Source of the DNA: Kitasatospora papulosa | GTDB taxonomy: Bacteria; Actinomycetota; Actinomycetes; Streptomycetales; Streptomycetaceae | NCBI RefSeq assembly: GCF_000717245.1 | Contig: NZ_JNYQ01000012.1 | Span: 124,001 to 188,000 of the forward strand | Length of the DNA: 64,000 nucleotides | Direction: 5' to 3' | Shown: piece after piece, positions 59,400 through 64,000 of the stretch | Position numbering within the stretch: the first letter of the stretch is position 1 | Layout of the letters: each line of letters starts with the position of its first letter | Notes under the pieces: model-generated | Seen by the model: the letters and a program-made list of their open reading frames with translations, nothing else | Databases searched by the model: none | Told to the model about the DNA's origin: nothing | Program-made: the position numbers and the translations under genes

Positions 59400-59428
59400 G
59401 GCTCCCCGCCCTGTGCGGGCGGGGAGCC
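59400..59428 (+). terminator. ohr terminator hairpin
   Basis: GGCTCCCCGCC (59400-59410) and GGCGGGGAGCC (59418-59428) form an 11-bp perfect stem with a 7-base loop, directly before the convergent tRNA gene. Confidence 0.8.
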
Positions 59429-59435
59429 GATCCTG

Positions 59436-59508
59436 CAGGGGAGACAGGAGTCGAACCTGCGGCATCCGGTTTTGGAGACCGGCGCTCTGGCCTCTGAGCT
59501 ACACCCCT
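59436..59508 (-). tRNA. tRNA-Trp (anticodon CCA), with acceptor-stem mismatch
   Basis: The 73-base sequence folds as a standard tRNA: D stem GCTC/GAGC, anticodon stem CCGGT/ACCGG with loop CTCCAAA (anticodon CCA at 59473-59475), and T arm GCAGG-TTCGACT-CCTGT. The discriminator is G. The acceptor stem has a U-U clash at the sixth pair (AGGGGTG with CTCCCCT) and CCA is not encoded. A promoter candidate upstream is TTGTCA (59552-59547) with GAGGCT (59528-59523), 18 bases apart. It could be an extra, slightly degenerate Trp tRNA. Confidence 0.88.
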
Positions 59509-59676
59509 TCGGTCGGTGTGATCAGCCTCGCAGCCGCCGTGATCCCTGACAACCCGTTTTCGGGTGGGTGCGACCCGTTTCCCGGGGACCGCCCCCCGGA
59601 GCTCCGGACGCGACGCGTACACTCGGCTCCCGTTTCCGCTGATTGGCGGGCATAACCGATCGATAGGCAGTTTCAC

Positions 59677-59838
59677 GTGAGTTCCACAGAGGCATCCGAC
59701 GCACCGATCTACGCCGGTCTGGTGGAGGAACAAGGCGACGTCCCGGCCGAGGTGCGGCGGGTGGCCGAGGAGACCCTGCTCGAGGTGGAGAGCGCGCTCG
59801 ACTTCAGCGCGGTCCGCGCCCCGGCCGCGGCCCGCTGA
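59677..59838 (+). CDS. Small conserved-looking hypothetical protein (53 aa)
   Basis: The GTG at 59677 opens a 53-codon frame ending TGA at 59836-59838. The product (IYAGLVEEQGDVPAEVRRVA and an acidic helix EETLLEVESALDF) is a compact helical acidic peptide. After the first twenty codons every third position is G or C, a strong coding sign. Upstream CGATAGGCAG is a weak ribosome site. It lies between the tRNA and the SGNH gene; no function is recognised. Confidence 0.6.
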   Translation: MSSTEASDAPIYAGLVEEQGDVPAEVRRVAEETLLEVESALDFSAVRAPAAAR

Positions 59839-59942
59839 GTGCGTTACGCCCCGGCCCGGCCCGCACCGTAAGGGTGCGGATCATGACGGGTTCCCAGGGG
59901 CAGGATCACCGCGTACCGGTTCCCTACCGTTCGGAGTGCCGC

Positions 59943-60575
59943 GTGACCGTCAGCCTGCACCACTCAGCCACCGTCCTGTTCCAGGGCGACAGCATCACCG
60001 AGGTGGGCAGGCTGGCGGAACGGGACTGCCCACTGGGCAACGGCTACGTCCGGATGGCCGCCGAGTCCGTGAGGTCCGCCAGGCCGGACTCCGGCATCAC
60101 CTTCCTGAACCGAGGAGTCGCCGGCGACGGGGTCGCGGACATGCGTGCCCGTTGGCGTGGCGACGCGCTGGACCTCCGGCCGGACGTCGTGTCGGTCCTG
60201 ATCGGCGTGAACGACACCTGGCGCCGCTACGACTCCGGAACCGTCACCTCGGTGCGCGCGTACGAGGACGACTACCGTGCCGTCCTCACCCAGGTCCGGG
60301 ACGCGACCGGCGCCCAGCTGATCCTCGTCGAGCCCTTCCTCGTGCCGGTACGGGACGAGCAGTGGGCCTGGCGGGAGGACCTCGACCCCAGGATCCAGAC
60401 CGTCCGACGGCTGGCCGAGGAGTTCGACGCCGCACTGCTGGCGGCTGACGGCCTGCTCAACCAGGCGGCGCGTGCCGCCGGCGGCCCCGAGTCGATCGCC
60501 GGTGACGGAATCCATCCGACTCCCCTCGGGCACTACCTCCTGGCGGAGGCCTGGACCGCGCTGGTGGGGCTGTGA
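59943..60575 (+). CDS. SGNH/GDSL-family hydrolase
   Basis: The 210-residue hydrolase has block I VLFQGDSITEVGR near 12-24 with the Ser nucleophile, block II GVAGDGVADM, block III VLIGVNDTWRR near 84-94, and block V DGIHPTPLGHYLLAEAW near 190-206. It has no signal peptide, so it acts in the cytoplasm. The GTG at 59943 is selected because GGAG is about 5 bases before it. Its 3' end overlaps the end of the convergent HATPase gene by 43 bases (60533-60575). Confidence 0.85.
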   Translation: MTVSLHHSATVLFQGDSITEVGRLAERDCPLGNGYVRMAAESVRSARPDSGITFLNRGVAGDGVADMRARWRGDALDLRPDVVSVLIGVNDTWRRYDSGTVTSVRAYEDDYRAVLTQVRDATGAQLILVEPFLVPVRDEQWAWREDLDPRIQTVRRLAEEFDAALLAADGLLNQAARAAGGPESIAGDGIHPTPLGHYLLAEAWTALVGL

Positions 60576-61099
60576 AGCGCGGGTCCCAGCAGGACCGGAA
60601 TCACCGCCCAGACGGTCTTGCCCGCCACGGTGGGCCGTGACCAGCCCCATGAGCTGCTCAGCGCGTCGATGATGCGCAGGCCCCTGCCCCGCTCCAGCCA
60701 GTCCTCAGCCCTGCGCAGCACGGGTACCTCGGGGCTCGAATCGTTCACCGCGCAGACCAGCGCCCCGTCCTGGCAGGCCAGTCCCAGCCGGGCCGTCGGG
60801 AGCTCGGGGTGCTCCTCCGTGGGCTGGATTCCGTGACAGACCGCGTTGCTCACGAGCTCGCCCGCCACGAGGGTCACGTCGTCCGCGCACGAGCCCAGGC
60901 CCCAGCACTCGAGCGCGTCCCGGACGAACGCCCGCGCCTGCCGGAGGCTTTCAGGGTCCGCGCCCAGGCCGCGCGTGGTGAACCCAGGAGCGTCGATGCC
61001 GAGATCCCGTGCCAGTTCCTCATGCGGATCCGCACCGCCGGAGGCCGGACGGGGCGGGAGAGCTGCCGCTCCGTGACGTGGCGTGTTCTCCTCGTGCAT
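60533..61099 (-). CDS. RsbW/HATPase anti-sigma-like protein
   Basis: The 188-residue protein carries a GHKL ATPase of the RsbW type: VTLVAGELVSNAVCHGIQP near 77-95 (N-box) and ERGRGLRIIDALSSSWGWSR (G-box-like part). A disordered N-terminus of about 45 residues precedes the domain. Proteins like this are encoded beside DUF397 and XRE-DUF5753 genes in many streptomycete loci and may bind a sigma or regulator. It is divergent from the DUF397 gene, with a palindrome between them. Confidence 0.8.
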   Translation of the reverse strand: MHEENTPRHGAAALPPRPASGGADPHEELARDLGIDAPGFTTRGLGADPESLRQARAFVRDALECWGLGSCADDVTLVAGELVSNAVCHGIQPTEEHPELPTARLGLACQDGALVCAVNDSSPEVPVLRRAEDWLERGRGLRIIDALSSSWGWSRPTVAGKTVWAVIPVLLGPALHSPTSAVQASARR

Positions 61100-61185
61100 G
61101 AGCGCTGATCACCCTCCGCTGAAGGCCGGTTCGTGGTGTCGTGAGGTCCGGACGACCACTAGTATCCTCGCCGTCCGTGCATGCA

Positions 61186-61209
61186 GTGCAATTGCATCCG
61201 GAATTGCAC
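61186..61209. promoter_or_regulatory. Inverted repeat control site of DUF397/XRE module
   Basis: GTGCAATT (61186-61193) and AATTGCAC (61202-61209) are exact inverse copies 8 bases apart. The left arm also belongs to the palindrome TGCAATTGCA (61187-61196). The site lies between the HATPase gene (leftward) and DUF397 gene (rightward), about 93 bases before the latter. It is a good candidate site for the XRE regulator. Confidence 0.6.
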
Positions 61210-61301
61210 CCAGGGGTGTGAGCCAGGGACACCTGTTCACCCTGCGCGGGCCCCGGTGTCGCACCAGGACGTGACCAGCACGACGAGAAGGAATGGACCG
61301 C

Positions 61302-61538
61302 ATGCAGCACTTCGACAACGGCGTCCCCGCCAACTCCCTTTCCGGCGTGGAGTGGAGGAAGAGCCACCACAGCAACCCCAGCGGGAACTGCGTGGAGATG
61401 GCGCTGCTGCCCGGCGGTGAGGTGGCCGTCCGCAACTCCAGGTTCCCCGACGGCCCCGCCCTCGTGTACACGGGGGACGAGGTGCGGGCCTTCCTCGCGG
61501 GCGTCAGGGACGGCGACTTCGACACCATGGCCGGCTGA
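61302..61538 (+). CDS. DUF397-family small protein
   Basis: The 78-residue protein has NGVPANSLSGVEWRKSHHSNPSGNCVEMALLPGGEVAVRNSRFPDGPALVYTGDEVRAFLAGVRDG, the complete DUF397 pattern with W-R-K-S, NCVE and VRxSR parts. DUF397 proteins pair with XRE/DUF5753 regulators, as in the whiJ family, and may release their repression. The ATG at 61302 is preferred, since AAGGA ends 10 bases before it; ATG 61293 leaves no ribosome site. It lies 108 bases before the regulator. Confidence 0.88.
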   Translation: MQHFDNGVPANSLSGVEWRKSHHSNPSGNCVEMALLPGGEVAVRNSRFPDGPALVYTGDEVRAFLAGVRDGDFDTMAG

Positions 61539-61646
61539 ACTCGCCCCAGGGCAGGCCGAAAAGACACGGAACTCTCGCAACGGCCGGGCCTGCCCGGGCC
61601 TTCTGATGGCACACTGGCGTCACGACGCCCGTCCTCAGGAGTCCGC

Positions 61647-62555
61647 ATGCCCGGCATCGAACCGCTTCAGCCGTCCCGGAAGCCGACGCTCGCCTCGGCC
61701 ACGGGGGCGAGCCCCACGGCGTTACGCCTGGTACTGGGCGCGCAGCTGCGGCGTATGCGTGGCGAGGCCGGCATCACCCCGGATGTCGCCGCCGACCGGA
61801 TCAGGTGCTCGACGGCCAAGATCAGCCGGATGGAGACCGGGCACTCCCCGTGCAAGGAGCGCGACGCCGCCGATCTTCTCGCGCTGTACGGCGTGACCGA
61901 TCCGGCCAGAACGGCGGAGTTCATCGACCTGGTGCGGAGGGCGGGGCAGCGCGGGTGGTGGCGCAACTACGCCGACGTGCTGCCGGACTGGTTCGAGCCG
62001 CTGGTCGGTCTGGAGGAGGCCGCCGCGTCCATCCGTACCTATGAGGGGCATTACGTTCCGGGGCTTCTGCAGACAGCCGACTACGCATACGCGGTGGTGC
62101 GTTCCGGGCATGCCCTCGAATCGGAGGAGATCACCCGGCGTCGCGTCGAACTGAGGCTCAGGCGCCAGCAGTTGCTGCAGCGACGCGATGCGCCCAAGCT
62201 CTGGGTGCTGCTGGACGAGGCGGTGCTGATGCGTCCCACGGGTGGTGCCCGGGTGATGCGTGAGCAACTGGTCCACCTGCTGGAGATGACTCAGCTGCCC
62301 CATGTGATCGTGCAGGTGGCACCTTTCGAGGTGACCGCCCACACCTCTCCGGGCAACGGGATCACGTATCTGCGGTTCGCGATGGACGGGCTTCCCGATG
62401 TCGCCTACATCGAGCACCTGACCAATGCCACGTCCGTGAACAAGCAGGAGAGCACGGACGAGTACCGCTGGATCCTCGACTCGCTCAGCGCCCAGTCGCC
62501 GAGCCCGGTCGCGAGCAGGGACCTGCTGAGGCAGGCACTCGAGCGCTACAGCTGA
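61647..62555 (+). CDS. XRE HTH / DUF5753 (WhiJ-like) regulator with TTA codon
   Basis: The 302-residue protein has a helix-turn-helix at about 26-85 (LRLVLGAQLRRMRGEAGITPDVAADRIRCSTAKISRMETG) and the DUF5753 domain at about 100-290 (RTYEGHYVPGLLQTADYAYAVVRSGH, KLWVLLDEAVLMRPTGG, GITYLRFAMDGLPDVAYIEH). This is the WhiJ/Scr1-like family. The codon for L26 (61722-61724) is TTA, within the DNA-binding part, so expression likely needs bldA. ATG 61647 follows a CAGGAG site. It is probably encoded together with the DUF397 gene. Confidence 0.88.
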   Translation: MPGIEPLQPSRKPTLASATGASPTALRLVLGAQLRRMRGEAGITPDVAADRIRCSTAKISRMETGHSPCKERDAADLLALYGVTDPARTAEFIDLVRRAGQRGWWRNYADVLPDWFEPLVGLEEAAASIRTYEGHYVPGLLQTADYAYAVVRSGHALESEEITRRRVELRLRRQQLLQRRDAPKLWVLLDEAVLMRPTGGARVMREQLVHLLEMTQLPHVIVQVAPFEVTAHTSPGNGITYLRFAMDGLPDVAYIEHLTNATSVNKQESTDEYRWILDSLSAQSPSPVASRDLLRQALERYS

Positions 62556-62598
62556 GTACCTGCCCCGTCACCGCTTATCCCGTCTCACGCGATCCACG

Positions 62599-63414
62599 TC
62601 ACCACTTGCGGGCGACGCCACCGAACTCGATCCACTCCTCGGTCTCCTGTTTCGGCGCCAGATCCGAATCCGGCCGCCACGTCGAGACCTCCACCAGGCC
62701 GGGGTCCAGCACGTCGAGGCCTTCCAGGAAGCCGTGCACGTCGGCCTGCTGACGCACCCGCCCCCACTGGTTCCCCGTGCTCTTCGCCATGTAGTCCGTG
62801 ACGAAGTCGCGGGTCGCGGCGTCCTCGCTCACGAGCTGGCACACCACCAGGAAGCTTCCAGGAGCCAGCCGCTCCGCCACACGCCGGACCAGACCCGCGG
62901 GGTCGTCCTCGTCGGGGATGCAGTGCAGCACCGACACGAACAAGGCGGCCACCGGCTCGTCGAAGTCTATGAGCCGAACCACCTCCGGGTGAGCGAGGAT
63001 TCCCTCCGTGTCCCGCATGTCCGCCTGGATGACCGCGGTCCGGTCGTTCTCCTCGAGTATGGCCTTGCCGTGCGCCAGCACGATGGGGTCGTTGTCGATG
63101 TAGACGACCCGGGCGCCGGGGTCGACGAGCTGGGCGACCTGGTGGACGTTGTCCTGGGTGGGCAGGCCGGACCCGTGGTCGATGAACTGGCGTATCCCGT
63201 ACTCGGAGGCCAGGTGGTGCACCACGCGCCGCAGGAATCTCCGGTTGTTCACCGCCAGGACCTTCGTGCTCGGCACACGCTCCAGCAGGTGTTCGCAAGC
63301 GACCCGGTCGGCCGGGTAGTTGTCCTTGCCACCCAGGTAGTAGTCGTACATCCGCGCGACGCTCGGCACGTTCACGTCGATGTTCTTCGGAATGGAGGTG
63401 TCCCCGTGGCTCAT
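62599..63414 (-). CDS. DUF574-family SAM-dependent methyltransferase
   Basis: The 271-residue protein has PKNIDVNVPSVARMYDYYLGGKDNYPADR near the start, FIDHGSGLPTQDNVHQVAQ as motif I and VVYIDNDPIVLAHGKAIL for motif II. ALFVSVLHCIPDEDDPAGLVRRV follows. This is the DUF574 (methyltransferase_19) family that is expanded in streptomycetes. The substrate is not known. The start ATG 63414 is preceded by GAGGGG. It is leftward with the XRE gene convergent. Confidence 0.84.
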   Translation of the reverse strand: MSHGDTSIPKNIDVNVPSVARMYDYYLGGKDNYPADRVACEHLLERVPSTKVLAVNNRRFLRRVVHHLASEYGIRQFIDHGSGLPTQDNVHQVAQLVDPGARVVYIDNDPIVLAHGKAILEENDRTAVIQADMRDTEGILAHPEVVRLIDFDEPVAALFVSVLHCIPDEDDPAGLVRRVAERLAPGSFLVVCQLVSEDAATRDFVTDYMAKSTGNQWGRVRQQADVHGFLEGLDVLDPGLVEVSTWRPDSDLAPKQETEEWIEFGGVARKW

Positions 63415-63808
63415 CCAGCCCCTCGCGGTTCAAAGAGAGTGAAGTCGGTGTGGGGTCATGCTAGGGATCTCGCCGGGTGGCAGACAGCCCTCGGGGGAGT
63501 GAGGCAAGGGTGCGGGGTGTCGAACCGGCCACATGAGTCCGATGGTGGAATGCCCGTCCTGCCTGGCCCACGGCCTCGAAGACGACCGAGCCGGGTTGAT
63601 GAATCGTCAACGGTGCCTGATGGGAGGCCTATTGTCAGTTGAGAAGCCGAGTTCGGGACTCCGGCCGCAGTCGTGCGGAGCCATGTTCCAACGCGGCTGG
63701 AAATCGGCGTAGGACTTCGCTCCTGGACAGTGCTGGGGCGGTCCGGAAAACAATGCCCTTACCGCGTCGCACGATCGCCGTTCCCGCCCGGCGGTCTATC
63801 GTGACCCC
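63415..63808. other. 394-base region before hemC without a gene
   Basis: No supported gene is found between the methyltransferase start and the hemC ATG at 63809. The stretch should contain divergent promoters. A somewhat less GC-rich part at about 63590-63720 lies on the hemC side; no clear operator or terminator was seen. Confidence 0.45.
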
Positions 63809-64000
63809 ATGTCCGCTCCCGAGCTGATCCGCATCGTCTCCCGCGACTCGCCCATGGCCCTGGCTCAGGTCGAGCGCGTCAGGGCCGGCCTCGCGGCCCT
63901 CCACCCCGACACCGTCACCGAGGTCGTCCCCGTCCGGACCACGGGCGACAAGTGGCTGGGCGATCTCTCCAAGGTCGAAGGCAAGGGTGCCTTCACCAAG
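63809..64000 (+). CDS. hemC: Hydroxymethylbilane synthase, N-terminal fragment (cut by window)
   Basis: The first 64 codons are present: IRIVSRDSPMALAQVERVRAG and then VVPVRTTGDKWLGDLSKVEGKGAFTK. These match the N-terminal strand and the loop that binds the growing tetrapyrrole (GDK, KG-AFTK) of porphobilinogen deaminase. The enzyme links four porphobilinogen units. The gene continues beyond 64000. It may be an additional hemC copy away from the main haem genes; the missing part is needed to judge. Confidence 0.85.
   Translation, partial: MSAPELIRIVSRDSPMALAQVERVRAGLAALHPDTVTEVVPVRTTGDKWLGDLSKVEGKGAFTK

Noticed and set aside
59436..59508. tRNA-Trp considered as an attachment site of an island
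   Set aside because: No integrase and no direct repeat of the tRNA 3' end is found on either side within the window.

Overview
The window is high-GC actinobacterial chromosome, and the gene content points to Streptomyces. It has a gvpO-A-F-G-Y-Z-J-L-S-K gas vesicle cluster, a conservon (cvnABCD), several SpoIIE-type phosphatases and HATPase anti-sigma-like proteins, a DUF397/XRE-DUF5753 pair, Tat-exported enzymes, an LAETG sortase substrate, and in-frame TTA (bldA) codons in otherwise almost TTA-free DNA. No rRNA, prophage, integrase, transposase or CRISPR array was seen. There is one tRNA gene, and the right edge cuts a hemC gene.

Layout, left to right. 1-6.8 kb: a small membrane protein, a Cys-rich protein, a HhH DNA-glycosylase-like protein, a FUSC membrane protein, a CDGSH protein with a HemK-like methyltransferase, a haem-oxygenase-fold protein and a PHP-domain protein. 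6.9-12.5 kb: the ten-gene gas vesicle operon, tightly coupled, with two extremely charged accessory proteins (GvpY, GvpZ). 12.6-15.4 kb: a 51-aa membrane peptide, a secreted AA10 LPMO with a TTA codon, and a DHA2 exporter. 15.4-20.4 kb (leftward): a peptidoglycan amidase, then a SWIM zinc-finger gene coupled to an SNF2 helicase. 20.5-26.0 kb: fatty-acid desaturase, MOSC protein, MpaB-like oxygenase, methyltransferase, MHYT membrane sensor. 26.2-32.4 kb: the conservon, with a separated cvnD, a second roadblock gene and a DUF6397-like gene. 32.4-37.3 kb: GNAT, LAETG surface protein, PAS-GAF-SpoIIE-HATPase phosphatase, HIBYL-CoA hydrolase-like protein.

37.4-42.2 kb (leftward) is an L-rhamnose catabolic operon: isomerase, bifunctional aldolase/dehydrogenase, kinase. 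A readable promoter is followed by a perfect LacI-type palindrome. 42.4-48.2 kb carries an ArsR-SRPBCC fusion regulator with its own palindrome, a pentapeptide-repeat protein, a Tat-exported rhamnogalacturonan acetylesterase-like enzyme that fits functionally with rhamnose use, an SRPBCC protein, an F420-dependent-reductase-like protein and a GH25 lysozyme. 48.4-54.4 kb holds an orphan ctaD, a VOC protein, a second FUSC protein, and a one-polypeptide ECF sigma factor / zinc-finger / transmembrane / CAP-domain fusion, the most unusual protein here.

54.5-64 kb: MT0933-type antitoxin-like protein, alditol oxidase, MASE1 protein with PP2C phosphatase, the divergent ohrR/ohr pair with two operator half-sites, tRNA-Trp (CCA), a small ORF, an SGNH hydrolase, a HATPase/DUF397/XRE-DUF5753 module with a TTA codon and a palindromic control region, a DUF574 methyltransferase and the start of hemC. 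Coordinates come from reading the sequence. Family names come from motif recognition without database searches.
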